DNA from: an uncultured Faecalibacterium sp.
Lineage (GTDB): Bacteria; Bacillota; Clostridia; Oscillospirales; Ruminococcaceae
Assembly: GCA_902463905.1 (NCBI GenBank)
Contig: CABQHF010000022.1
Coordinates: 1-15,191, forward strand
DNA: 15,191 nt
Reading direction: 5' to 3'
In this document: positions 1 to 6,578 of the stretch, one piece after another
How the letters are laid out: every line of letters starts with the position of its first letter
How positions within the stretch are numbered: position 1 is the stretch's first letter
The notes under the pieces: model-generated
What the model saw: only the letters and a program-made list of their open reading frames with translations
The model's database searches: none
What the model was told of the DNA's origin: nothing
Position numbers and translations under genes: made by a program

Positions 1-48
1 CCGATTAGAACCTGAATCTAACGCGTCTGCCAATTCCGCCATATCCGC
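1..48 (-). tRNA. tRNA-Leu(CAG), 5' part only
   Basis: Read on the minus strand, the 5' half of a tRNA runs off the left edge. The acceptor strand GCGGATA occupies 48-42, followed by TG and a D arm containing GGCGGAATTGGCAGACGC. The anticodon stem TTAGA (21-17) pairs with TCTAA (9-5) around the seven-base loop TTCAGGT, so the anticodon is CAG (14-12) and the amino acid is leucine. The long variable arm expected of tRNA-Leu is just beginning at 4-1. The T arm and 3' end lie outside the window. Confidence 0.95.
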
Positions 49-92
49 ATATTCTATTTTGTTCGTGAGCCGTGTTGATCGGAACGATAGTT

Positions 93-120
93 ATTATACC
101 AGATAAAACAGAAATGTCAA
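93..120 (-). promoter_or_regulatory. Promoter of tRNA-Leu
   Basis: On the minus strand there is a consensus -35 TTGACA (120-115), a 16-base spacer and a consensus -10 TATAAT (98-93) preceded by TGG, an extended -10. Transcription should start near 86, leaving a leader of about 38 bases before the mature tRNA 5' end. This is the strongest sigma-A promoter in the window, as expected for a stable RNA gene. Confidence 0.9.
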
Positions 121-209
121 CACCTGTTTTCGAAATTTTCTGACAAATTTTGAAGCGGAATTTGTTGCAGTCCGTACAGCGGCTGTGGGGCGAAAAATTC
201 ATCAAAATG

Positions 210-218
210 TGGTACAAT
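210..218 (+). promoter_or_regulatory. Extended -10 promoter for the DUF3592 gene run
   Basis: TGG followed by TACAAT lies 55 bases before the first start codon of the plus-strand run. No good -35 is visible 16 to 18 bases upstream (GCGAAA-like), so the call rests on the extended -10 and on position. The same TGTGGTA block recurs at other promoters in this window. Confidence 0.55.
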
Positions 219-272
219 AAAAATCACGCGGCGGGGCGTTCCCGTACAAATGAAAAAACGAGGGAAATACTT

Positions 273-644
273 ATGGCAAATGGGATCATTTTTCTGGTCG
301 GTGCACTGATCATGTTTTACATGGCGCTGCGCAGTGTGCGGCAGCGGCGCAGCCTCTGCACGAACGGCGAAAAAGTGGAAGCACGCATCACCGGCACGGT
401 GCAGAGCCGGGATGGCACAGCCTATGTGCTGGAGTTCAACACGGCAGGGGGCGGCCACCGGCTGCAGTACCCCAAGCCCTCCCGCAGCAAGAACTTTGTC
501 GAGGGCAGTGTGGTGACTCTGTACTATGACCCGGAAAACCCGGAGAAGATGTATGTGGACGGCGACAAATCGGTGCTGGGCGCAGAAGCCCTGTACGCGG
601 GCATCGGCGTGGCACTGCTGCTGTTGATGTTCGCACTGCTGTAA
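273..644 (+). CDS. DUF3592 domain membrane protein
   Basis: A 123-residue protein. Hydrophobic segments at about 3-19 and 106-123 bracket a soluble domain with the pattern of DUF3592: a stretch varying around KVEARITGTV, then FVEGSVVTLYYDPENPEK (about 75-92), where the YDPxNP motif is characteristic. The function of DUF3592 proteins is not established. The open frame extends upstream to 150, but the ATG at 273 is preferred because an AGGGA ribosome site lies 8 bases before it and the membrane segment then begins at the N-terminus, as is usual for the family. The promoter at 210-218 would also lie inside a longer gene. It is first in a run of three genes, with a 15-base gap to the next. The protein ends exactly at the end of its second membrane helix. 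Confidence 0.75.
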   Translation: MANGIIFLVGALIMFYMALRSVRQRRSLCTNGEKVEARITGTVQSRDGTAYVLEFNTAGGGHRLQYPKPSRSKNFVEGSVVTLYYDPENPEKMYVDGDKSVLGAEALYAGIGVALLLLMFALL

Positions 645-659
645 GGGGAGGAAGATCAT

Positions 660-1613
660 ATGAAACTGGAACACTTTGGCATGGCTGAGCCGGGCGACTG
701 TCGGCTGGTATTTACGGCGGACGCAGCGGAACTGGAGCGGGCCGTTGCAGCGGAGCAGGCCGCGCCGGATGCCCCGCAGGAAGAGGAAGACCTGCTGACG
801 GCGGCGGTGAACCGCACCATTCTGGAGGGCTTTTCTGTACTGTATGAACAGATCGTGGCAGAGTATGGCATCACCCCGGTGACGGACCCGGATTTTGAGC
901 TGTTGGCCGTGAACCGGGCCGAGGGGTTCCGGGCCGGGGCACAGTTCTACGCGCTGCCGCCGCTGACGCTGGGCCGGTACACCGGCTTTGTGCAGGCGGT
1001 GGAGCCCCACCCCATCCGGCAGCTGACCATTGAAATGGAGATCAACCGGCACCACGGCGACGAAGAGCGCGCAGCGGATGCCGCCGGAAAGGCCGCTTTG
1101 CGCCAGCAGGTGGCGCGGGAGATCTACGCCCAGCGCTGCGTACAGGCAAAGGCCCGTGCGGAAAAGGAAGTCATCTGGCAGCTGGGGGACGAGGTCACCG
1201 GCATACTGCCGAAGCAATTGGTGGCCGGCAATTACTTTGCCGAGCAGCGGCAGTTCAACCTGAGCCTGCAGGCCAACGGCATCAACTTTGACCAGTTCCT
1301 CAAGGTACGGGGGCAGACGGTGGAAGAATTCCGGGTCTGGCTGCACGCCCAGGCAGAACGCAAGCTGCGCAGCTGGCTGGGTCTGCTGCTGGTGGCGGAA
1401 AAGGAACATCTGCAGCCCACGGAGGCCGAAGTGACCGCGGCTCTGACCGACTGGAACGAGAAACTGGACGGGGAGCACACCTTCCCGGCCAACGATGCCC
1501 GCAAGGTGCGCCAGCGCCTGGCACGGGCCAAGGCAACGGTCTTTGTGCTGGAACGCTCCACCCTGACCCCGCCCCCGGCGGAGCCGGTGGTGCAGGCACT
1601 GGCAAAGGGCTGA
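660..1613 (+). CDS. Trigger-factor-like chaperone lacking the PPIase domain
   Basis: A 317-residue protein that follows the layout of trigger factor with a large piece missing. Residues about 46-80 resemble the helices that follow the ribosome-docking loop (NRTILEGF...YGITPV.DPDF). Residues 101-110 (PLTLGRYTGF) match the 'PEVxLGxYKGL' strand that ends the N-terminal domain. After this the roughly 100-residue FKBP-type isomerase domain is absent, and the protein runs into the SurA-like C-terminal arm: LPKQLVAGNYFAEQRQF (about 183-199), then 'L..NGINFDQFLKVRGQTVEEFR' and 'QAERKLRSWLGLLLVAEKE...PTEAEV'. Ordinary trigger factor is about 430 residues. The ribosome-binding GFRxGK signature is not seen, so ribosome docking is doubtful. 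An AGGGGAGGAAG ribosome site precedes the ATG. It is more likely a specialised cytoplasmic chaperone paralogue than the housekeeping one, though I cannot see whether a full tig exists elsewhere. Confidence 0.7.
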   Translation: MKLEHFGMAEPGDCRLVFTADAAELERAVAAEQAAPDAPQEEEDLLTAAVNRTILEGFSVLYEQIVAEYGITPVTDPDFELLAVNRAEGFRAGAQFYALPPLTLGRYTGFVQAVEPHPIRQLTIEMEINRHHGDEERAADAAGKAALRQQVAREIYAQRCVQAKARAEKEVIWQLGDEVTGILPKQLVAGNYFAEQRQFNLSLQANGINFDQFLKVRGQTVEEFRVWLHAQAERKLRSWLGLLLVAEKEHLQPTEAEVTAALTDWNEKLDGEHTFPANDARKVRQRLARAKATVFVLERSTLTPPPAEPVVQALAKG

Positions 1614-1632
1614 AACTGAGAGGAAAAGCAGC

Positions 1633-2178
1633 ATGAAATATCACAAGGAAGTGACCCTGAAAAACGGAAAAACCTGCCTGCTCCGCAACGGAGACCGTGC
1701 GGACGGCAGACAGGTTTTTGAAGTGTTCGATCAGACCCATGCGGAAACGGACTACCTGCTGAGCTACCCGGATGAGAACAGCTTTAATGCCGAGCAGGAA
1801 GCCGATTTTCTGGCAGAAAAGACCACCAGCCCCAACGAGATCGAGATCTGCGCCGTTGTGGACGGCCGCATCGTGGGCACGGCAGGCATCGAAGCCGTGG
1901 GCAACAAGGATAAAGTGAAGCACCGGGCGGAGCTGGGCATTGCCATCGAGAAGGCGTCCTGGGGCCTTGGCATCGGCAAGGCGCTGATGGAAGCCTGCAT
2001 CGACTGCGCCCGGCAGGCGGGCTATGCCCAGCTGGAACTGGATGTGGTGGCGGAAAACACTGCGGCCCTTACATTATATAAAAAAATGGGCTTTGTGGAG
2101 TTCGGCCGCAACCCCAAAGGGTTCTGCTCCCGGTCCATCGGCTGGCAGGAACTGGTGTATATGCGGCTGGAGCTGTAA
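1633..2178 (+). CDS. GNAT family N-acetyltransferase
   Basis: A 181-residue acetyltransferase of the Gcn5-related fold. The acetyl-CoA pyrophosphate-binding loop is clear as WGLGIGKAL (110-118), following the strand RAELGIAI (98-105). The C-terminal half has the usual 'LELDVVAENTAALTLYKKMGF' helix-strand pattern, in which the NxxAxxLYxKxGF motif is typical of RimI/RimJ-like enzymes. The acceptor, whether a small molecule or a protein N-terminus, cannot be told from sequence. An AGAGGAAAAG ribosome site precedes the ATG, and the gap to the upstream gene is 19 bases, so it is probably co-transcribed. It ends 10 bases from the convergent stop codon of bioY, with no terminator hairpin evident between them. 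Confidence 0.9.
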   Translation: MKYHKEVTLKNGKTCLLRNGDRADGRQVFEVFDQTHAETDYLLSYPDENSFNAEQEADFLAEKTTSPNEIEICAVVDGRIVGTAGIEAVGNKDKVKHRAELGIAIEKASWGLGIGKALMEACIDCARQAGYAQLELDVVAENTAALTLYKKMGFVEFGRNPKGFCSRSIGWQELVYMRLEL

Positions 2179-2188
2179 GCGGCACAGG

Positions 2189-2749
2189 TCAGACTTCTTC
2201 CAGATGCAGCACACCGGCCTGCCCCAGACGCTTGCGCAGCAGGGCACCCACCACGCAGGACACCACGATCTTGGCCAGATCCAGCGCGATGAAGGGGTAC
2301 ACGCACACAGCCAGTGCATAGCTCAGGTCGCACTGCATCTGGAACACGAACCATGCGGTGCCCAGCACATAGCAGGCGGCGTCGCCCAGCACCAGACCGA
2401 CGGCGGAGACCACCGGCTGGCCGTGGCTCTTTTCAATGAACAGGCCGCCGATGAAGGCCAGCAGCAGATAACCCACCAGATAACCGCCGGTGGGGCCTGC
2501 CACCTTGGCCAGACCGGCACCGTAGCCGGAGAACACCGGCACGCCGATGAGGCCGATGACCAGATAGATGGCCACGCTCAGAGTGCCGAACTTGGGGCCA
2601 AGCAGCCAGGCGGTCAGGCAGATGACGAAGTTTGCCAGTGAAATGGGAACGGCTCCGATGGGCACGGTCAGCGGGCCGAGCACGCACATCACGGCGGCCA
2701 TCACAGCGGTGACGGCCATCTGGTAAGTGGTAATTTTTTGATTTTTCAT
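2189..2749 (-). CDS. bioY: BioY, biotin S-component of an ECF transporter
   Basis: A 186-residue polytopic membrane protein with about six hydrophobic segments. The BioY family pattern is clear: 'MAVTAVMAAVMCVLGPLTVPIG..PISLANF' at the N-terminus, a mid-protein 'GPKFGTLSVAIYLVIGLIGVPVF', and the signature GPTGGYLVGYLL (85-96). BioY binds biotin with high affinity and works with the shared ECF energising module (EcfA1, EcfA2, EcfT), which is not encoded here. This suggests a group II system that borrows a module encoded elsewhere, and a dependence on external biotin. The frame opens at 2794, but the ATG at 2749 is chosen because an AGAGGGG ribosome site lies just before it and the upstream residues carry no family similarity. 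It has its own promoter. I see no biotin-synthesis gene nearby and no convincing BirA operator. Confidence 0.92.
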   Translation of the reverse strand: MKNQKITTYQMAVTAVMAAVMCVLGPLTVPIGAVPISLANFVICLTAWLLGPKFGTLSVAIYLVIGLIGVPVFSGYGAGLAKVAGPTGGYLVGYLLLAFIGGLFIEKSHGQPVVSAVGLVLGDAACYVLGTAWFVFQMQCDLSYALAVCVYPFIALDLAKIVVSCVVGALLRKRLGQAGVLHLEEV

Positions 2750-2795
2750 GATAAAATTCCCCTCTGTAAATATTTGCAAGGCGTTTATGTGCAAA

Positions 2796-2825
2796 AGTAT
2801 AGCCGGTAGACCGGAAGATGGTCAA
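2796..2825 (-). promoter_or_regulatory. bioY promoter with inverted repeat in the spacer
   Basis: On the minus strand TTGACC (2825-2820) is followed after 18 bases by TATACT (2801-2796). The spacer holds a perfect inverted repeat, CCGGT-AG-ACCGG (2803-2814), placed where a repressor would block RNA polymerase. It does not resemble the usual BirA site (TTGTTAACC arms). The promoter call is firm; an operator role for the repeat is inference. Confidence 0.75.
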
Positions 2826-2886
2826 CAGGAAAGTTTGTACAGGGTTTACAATCAAGCCGGAAGAGGGGAGACGGAAAGGAGACTGT

Positions 2887-3462
2887 ATGGGCGGAGGACA
2901 CGTTTCACGGCCGGACTTCAGCATGGCACAGCCGGATCCGGCGCATCCGCTGACCGAGTTCTATCTGCTGGTGCAGCAGGCACTGGACAAGGCGGGCTGT
3001 TTTGCGCTGCCGGCCCTGTATGCCAGCCTGCAGGCACCGGCGCACCGGATTTACCCGGAGGAAGCGCGGGAGTATCTGCGCCTTGCACCGGAGGCAGGGG
3101 AGGGCTTTACACGTTTACAGGCGGAAGGGCAGATGCAGGTGCTGTACAGCAGCCTGCAGGTGGCGGCCGATGGTGCCCCGGCGGCGCTGCTGCTCACCGA
3201 GGAGTGCACCCGCAATGTGACGGCGCTGCAGCTGTTGCCGCCCTTTGTGTGGGAAGATCCGCTGCCGCCGCTGCCGGATGTCCCGGCGGCGCTCACTTTG
3301 CAGCTGACGTTGCGGGATGTGGAGGCCATCGACACCGACCCGGCAGCACTGGGGCAGCATCTGGTGAGCAGCCCGGCGGGCAAGTGCTGGCTGACCCACC
3401 CCAAGGCCGAGACCTTTTTGGCAGAGCGGGTGGCGCTGCTGCAGCGGGTCTACCGCCGCTGA
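2887..3462 (+). CDS. Hypothetical protein, 191 residues
   Basis: I do not recognise this protein. It is rich in Ala, Leu and Pro, with no signal peptide, membrane helix or catalytic motif that I can see, so it is probably cytoplasmic. The middle includes a Pro-rich stretch 'LLPPFVWEDPLPPLPDVP' (about 116-133). The start at 2887 is chosen over earlier in-frame ATGs because AAAGGAG lies 6 bases upstream. A weak TACAAT (2847-2852) without a clear -35 could be the promoter. The gene is divergent from bioY and ends 26 bases before a strong terminator, so it is probably a single-gene transcript. Steady codon use and the good ribosome site support it being real. Confidence 0.75.
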   Translation: MGGGHVSRPDFSMAQPDPAHPLTEFYLLVQQALDKAGCFALPALYASLQAPAHRIYPEEAREYLRLAPEAGEGFTRLQAEGQMQVLYSSLQVAADGAPAALLLTEECTRNVTALQLLPPFVWEDPLPPLPDVPAALTLQLTLRDVEAIDTDPAALGQHLVSSPAGKCWLTHPKAETFLAERVALLQRVYRR

Positions 3463-3488
3463 CCGGCCGGAAAAAAGAATGAAGCAGC

Positions 3489-3529
3489 GAGGGAACTGCC
3501 GCAGACGCGGCGGCTCCCTCTTTTGTTTT
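3489..3529 (+). terminator. Rho-independent terminator after the 191-residue gene
   Basis: GAGGGA (3489-3494) pairs with TCCCTC (3515-3520), and an inner stem GCCGC/GCGGC closes an AGAC loop. The A-C-T/G-G-C step between the two stems is mostly pairable. TTTTGTTTT follows directly. Confidence 0.88.
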
Positions 3530-3540
3530 GCAGGGGTTCA

Positions 3541-3549
3541 TGGTATACT
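3541..3549 (+). promoter_or_regulatory. Possible distal promoter of the sigma factor gene
   Basis: TGG plus TATACT forms an extended -10 just after the preceding terminator. No good -35 is visible (TTTTGT at 17 bases). If used, it would give a leader of about 150 bases before the sigma factor gene. Confidence 0.45.
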
Positions 3550-3589
3550 AAAACCGATACGCCGCTGCGGCGGGGTGAAAAAAGTTTTG

Positions 3590-3618
3590 TTGCACGTTTG
3601 TGAATGATACGCAATAAT
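3590..3618 (+). promoter_or_regulatory. Likely proximal promoter of the sigma factor gene
   Basis: TTGCAC (3590-3595) is separated by 17 bases from AATAAT (3613-3618). Transcription would start near 3625, giving a leader of about 85 bases. It is a housekeeping-type promoter; I see no obvious second promoter of ECF type that would show autoregulation. Confidence 0.55.
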
Positions 3619-3626
3619 TGGGACTG

Positions 3627-3688
3627 CTCAACCGTTTCTTGAGTGAAATGTCCCCGTGGAAAGTATTTCCACCGTGCCCGTTGAGGGC
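3627..3688 (+). other. Structured 5' leader with three successive hairpins
   Basis: Three short perfect stems follow one another upstream of the ribosome site: CTCAA/TTGAG (3627-3631 with 3639-3643), GTGGAAA/TTTCCAC with a three-base loop (3656-3662 with 3666-3672), and GCCC/GGGC (3676-3679 with 3685-3688). The AAGGAG ribosome site begins 5 bases after the last. No known riboswitch class is recognised. A role in mRNA stability or translation is inference. Confidence 0.45.
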
Positions 3689-3708
3689 GTCAAAGGAGAG
3701 TTTGAACA

Positions 3709-4200
3709 ATGGGACAGCTGACCAAAAACGAAGTGTTCGCGCTGGCGGTGCAGCGATACAGCGACGCCGTTTACCGCGCGGCCGTGCACAATTGCCGATG
3801 CACGGCCGATGCCGAGGATGTGGTGCAGGATGTATTTGAAAAGCTCCTGCATTACGAGGGCTGCTTTGAGAGTGAGGAGCATCTCAAGGCGTGGCTGCTG
3901 CGGGTGGCCATCAACCGCTGCCGGGACCTGACCCGTGCGGCGCACCAGAAGGATACCGAACTGGACGAGAACCTGCCCGCACCGGAACAGATGGAGGACG
4001 GCAGTGTGCTGGATGCAGTGAAGGCCCTGCCGGAGAATTACCGCAACGCCATTTACTTACACTATTATGAAGGGTACACCACGGCGGAGATCGGCCGGAT
4101 GCTGAAGGTGCCCACCAACACGGTGTTGAGCTGGCTGCGGCGGGCGAGGGCACAGTTACAGACGATGCTGAAGGAGGAGATCGAAGATGAGGTGGTATGA
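3709..4200 (+). CDS. ECF-type sigma-70 family RNA polymerase sigma factor
   Basis: A 163-residue sigma factor with only regions 2 and 4, as in the extracytoplasmic-function group. Region 2 includes DAEDVVQDVF (34-43), the core-binding segment, and 'HLKAWLLRVAINRCRDL' (about 58-74), the -10 recognition helix area. After a short acidic linker, region 4 reads 'LPENYRNAIYLHYYEGYTTAEIGRMLKV' with the recognition helix in TNTVLSWLRRARAQL (136-150). AAGGAG lies 10 bases before the ATG. The downstream gene overlaps it by 14 bases and has an anti-sigma-like N-terminus, so the two are likely translated together and act as a sensor pair. The target promoters are unknown. Confidence 0.93.
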   Translation: MGQLTKNEVFALAVQRYSDAVYRAAVHNCRCTADAEDVVQDVFEKLLHYEGCFESEEHLKAWLLRVAINRCRDLTRAAHQKDTELDENLPAPEQMEDGSVLDAVKALPENYRNAIYLHYYEGYTTAEIGRMLKVPTNTVLSWLRRARAQLQTMLKEEIEDEVV

Positions 4201-5314
4201 GTACAAGATGGAGACGGATGACCTCCACGCCCCGGAAGATCTGAAGGCAAAGCTGCTGGCCATGGCCGACACCCTGCCCGAAGAGGAAAAGAACCGCCCG
4301 ATGATGTCGGCGCAGGCAGACAACACGGCTGTCGTGCGCCCGCAGGAACTGCCCAAAAAGGCAAAGCTCATCCATTTCCCTGCAAAGCCGGTGGGTGCTC
4401 TGGCCGCCTGTCTGGCCGTGTGTGTGGTGGGCTACAACGTGCTGGGCACCGGAATGCTGGACATCGGTGCAAAGAGTAGCAACATGGCTCTGTATTCGGC
4501 CAATAGTTCCGCAGCTTCCACCGCAGGTGGCTTTACCACCCAGCAGGCCATGCTGGACGCTACCCCGGAGGCTGTCACCTATGACCTGGACCAGGCAGCT
4601 GTTCTTTCTGAGAACGACGCTGCTGCCGCCGAGGACCGGCAGGCCAGCACCAGCCCCAAGATCATCTACACCACCAACCTCTCGCTGGAAAGCAAAGACT
4701 ATGATGCTGCCCGTGCAGCACTGGATGCTGCCCTGAGCGATGCCGGCGGGTATCTGGAATCCAGCAGCGAATATTCAGACGTCGGGTCCAGCCGCAGCGT
4801 GAACCTGACCTTCCGTGTGCCGGAAGAAAACTACCAGAGCTTTCTGGACGCCGTGGCCCAGGCGGGCAATGTGACCTACAAGAGCCAGCAGGCCGACGAT
4901 GTGACCACCCAGTACATGGACGTGGAAACGCGGCTGGCCAATCTGGAAGCCCAGCGCACCCGTCTGCAGGAGCTGCAGGCCCAGGCCGACAATCTGTCCG
5001 ACCTGCTGCAGATCGAGACCAGCCTGACCGACGTGCAGTCCCAGATCGAGAGCTGGCAGAGCCAGCTGGACTGGTACAGCAATCAGGTGCAGCAGTGCAC
5101 CGTGTACGTCAACCTGAGCGAGGTGCAGAACTACACCCCCACCGATGAGAGCTTCCTGGGCAGCGTCGGTGCAGCCTTTGCACAGGGCTGGTCCAATTTT
5201 GTAAACGGCCTGCAGCAGCTGGCCGTCTGGCTGGCCGGTGCCTGGCCGGTGGTGCTGGTGGTCGCGGCCGCCGCCGCAGGCTTTGCCGTCTGGCGCAAAA
5301 AGCGGAAGAAGTAA
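4187..5314 (+). CDS. DUF4349 membrane protein, putative anti-sigma factor
   Basis: A 375-residue protein. The short cytoplasmic N-terminus (1-60) includes HAPEDLKAKLLAM, resembling the start of small anti-sigma proteins partnered with ECF sigma factors; no zinc-binding HxxxCxxC is present. A membrane helix spans about 68-86. A low-complexity Ser/Ala/Thr linker (about 95-156) leads into DUF4349 (about 157-345), with the typical 'DAGGYLESSS', 'FRVPEENYQSFLDAV', 'DDVTTQYMDVETRLANL' and a coiled coil at 245-305. A second helix (346-369) and the basic tail WRKKRKK end it. The domain would sit outside the cell between two anchors. The start at 4187 is chosen for the AAGGAGGA at 4171-4178. The 14-base overlap with the sigma gene implies coupled expression. 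Anti-sigma function is inferred from the N-terminus and context; DUF4349 has no proven role. Confidence 0.85.
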   Translation: MRWYEYKMETDDLHAPEDLKAKLLAMADTLPEEEKNRPMMSAQADNTAVVRPQELPKKAKLIHFPAKPVGALAACLAVCVVGYNVLGTGMLDIGAKSSNMALYSANSSAASTAGGFTTQQAMLDATPEAVTYDLDQAAVLSENDAAAAEDRQASTSPKIIYTTNLSLESKDYDAARAALDAALSDAGGYLESSSEYSDVGSSRSVNLTFRVPEENYQSFLDAVAQAGNVTYKSQQADDVTTQYMDVETRLANLEAQRTRLQELQAQADNLSDLLQIETSLTDVQSQIESWQSQLDWYSNQVQQCTVYVNLSEVQNYTPTDESFLGSVGAAFAQGWSNFVNGLQQLAVWLAGAWPVVLVVAAAAAGFAVWRKKRKK

Positions 5315-5363
5315 GGGCGGCAAGCCCCTCCTGCACAAAATTCAAAATTTTTGGAAAAAGGGG

Positions 5364-5392
5364 TTGACATTGTTCCCGCCCTGTGGTATTAT
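5364..5392 (+). promoter_or_regulatory. Promoter of tRNA-fMet
   Basis: Consensus TTGACA (5364-5369), a 17-base spacer, and TATTAT (5387-5392) preceded by TGG as an extended -10. The start would be near 5399, about 37 bases before the tRNA. An overlapping TATACT at 5390-5395 would need a 20-base spacer and is less likely. Confidence 0.88.
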
Positions 5393-5435
5393 ACTTGAGC
5401 AGTCAGCGAACAGCTGATGAGCGAAAAGTAAATAT

Positions 5436-5512
<77 letters not shown>

Positions 5513-5514
5513 CC

Positions 5515-5546
5515 AAGCGTTCTGAGATTTCTCAGAACGCTTTTTT
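5515..5546 (+). terminator. Rho-independent terminator of tRNA-fMet
   Basis: A perfect 12-base stem, AAGCGTTCTGAG with CTCAGAACGCTT, closes an ATTT loop and runs into a T tract beginning at 5541. It starts 3 bases after the CCA end. Confidence 0.95.
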
Positions 5547-5558
5547 GTTGTGTTTTAC

Positions 5559-5611
5559 GGCAAAAGGATCCTCCGGTCCACGCTGCAGGCGGACCGGGGG
5601 ATCCTTTTGCC
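5559..5611. terminator. Long inverted repeat, probable bidirectional terminator
   Basis: Arms of 21 bases (5559-5579 and 5591-5611) pair fully except for one T-G wobble, around an 11-base loop. Each strand reads through a GC-rich core into GGATCCTTTTGCC, so an A-rich 5' side and T-rich 3' side exist in both directions. It lies 6 bases past the end of the convergent lysR-type gene and 12 bases past the tRNA terminator, which fits termination of the regulator and a back-up for the tRNA. The stem is far longer than termination needs. Confidence 0.75.
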
Positions 5612-5617
5612 TTATAC

Positions 5618-6499
5618 TTATAAATGTTCTGCCAGTTCAAACATGGCGCGCACGCTGGCGCGGCTGCGCTCCCGGCGGGAAATGAGCAGGAAGCTGAAGT
5701 TCCACTGCGGGCCGTCGATGGGCACACTGCACAGGTCCGGGCGCAGGTATTTGGGCGCGGAAGAGGGCAGCAGCCCGATGCCCACCCCGGCACTGGCCAG
5801 CAGGAACAGCTCCTCCAGCGTCCGGGTGTGAAGGACCGAGTTTCCTTTCAGACCCAGCTGATTGTAGTACTGGCGCAGCAGCTCCTCGGTGTTGCCCCGG
5901 GGGTCCTCTTGAGTCAGGATCAGCGTTTCGCCCTGCAGCTGCTGCGGAGCGATCTTTTCCGCTCCGGCAAGGGGGTGGCCGGTCGGCAGCAGCCAGGTGG
6001 CGTGCACCTGCTGCAGGATGATGCTGTCCAGCCCCTCCAGATCGGGCAGGTCAAAATCCATGGCGACCAGCAGGTCGATCTTCCGGTCCACCAGCTGGCT
6101 GACCAGCTGCTGCCGGGAGTCGGCCACGGTGGAAAGCTGCACTTCCGGGTGCAGGCTGTGGTACTGACGGAGCAATTGGGAGATGGCGTGCTGCTCCAGG
6201 ATGGTGGGGATGCCCAGGGTCAGGTGGGTCTGCTGCTCCTGGGCGATGGTCTGGGTCCGGGTCACGACCTCTTCCAGCCGGGCCGTGATCTCGTTGACCT
6301 GCTGGAAGAAATACTCCCCGGCCAGCGTCAGCTTGACATGGGCGGTGTCGCGCTCCAGCAGGATGACGTGCAGTTCCTCTTCTAGGGCGCTGATCTGGCG
6401 GCTGATGGCTGTCTGGGACACAAAGCAGGCCCGCGCCGCCTTGGTAAAGCTGCCGGAGCGGGCTACCCGCTGAAAGTACATGATCTGCTGCAATGTCAT
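5618..6499 (-). CDS. LysR-type transcriptional regulator
   Basis: A 293-residue regulator. The N-terminal winged helix-turn-helix is textbook: MTLQQIMYFQRVARSGSFTK then AARACFVSQTAISRQISALEEEL (about 21-43) and the wing to about 65, followed by the linker helix. The effector-binding domain (about 90-293) includes 'LTLGIPTILEQHAISQLLRQYHSLHPEVQLS' and the late 'ASAGVGIGLLPSSAPKYL' expected in the second subdomain. The inducer is unknown. AGGAG (6513-6509) lies 9 bases before the ATG. It is divergent from the secreted flavin reductase gene and shares its control region, so it most likely regulates that gene and itself. It ends at the long inverted repeat. Confidence 0.93.
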   Translation of the reverse strand: MTLQQIMYFQRVARSGSFTKAARACFVSQTAISRQISALEEELHVILLERDTAHVKLTLAGEYFFQQVNEITARLEEVVTRTQTIAQEQQTHLTLGIPTILEQHAISQLLRQYHSLHPEVQLSTVADSRQQLVSQLVDRKIDLLVAMDFDLPDLEGLDSIILQQVHATWLLPTGHPLAGAEKIAPQQLQGETLILTQEDPRGNTEELLRQYYNQLGLKGNSVLHTRTLEELFLLASAGVGIGLLPSSAPKYLRPDLCSVPIDGPQWNFSFLLISRRERSRASVRAMFELAEHL

Positions 6500-6545
6500 A
6501 CGCTTTTTCTCCTGCCTGCATCAAAAATTGTGGAACCTTGCCAAG

Positions 6546-6574
6546 AGTATAACAAATTTCTTGTGCAAACTCAA
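6546..6574 (-). promoter_or_regulatory. Promoter of the LysR-type gene
   Basis: On the minus strand TTGAGT (6574-6569), 17 bases, TATACT (6551-6546). The start lies about 40 bases upstream of the ATG. The T-N11-A repeat at 6579-6599 abuts the upstream side of this -35, which fits autoregulation. Confidence 0.7.
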
Positions 6575-6578
6575 CCAC

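Noticed and set aside
117..1634. A 505-codon minus-strand open frame over the first two plus-strand genes
   Set aside because: It would run into the tRNA-Leu promoter and lies opposite two genes with ribosome sites and family matches.
3653..3695. An ECF-type autoregulated promoter (GGAA and CGTC elements) before the sigma factor gene
   Set aside because: The GGAAA and CGTC words are about 25 bases apart, too far for an ECF promoter, and lie inside the hairpin leader very close to the start codon.
5315..5363. A terminator after the DUF4349 gene
   Set aside because: Only a four-pair GGGC/GCCC stem can be drawn and no T tract follows it; transcription may run on into the tRNA-fMet unit.
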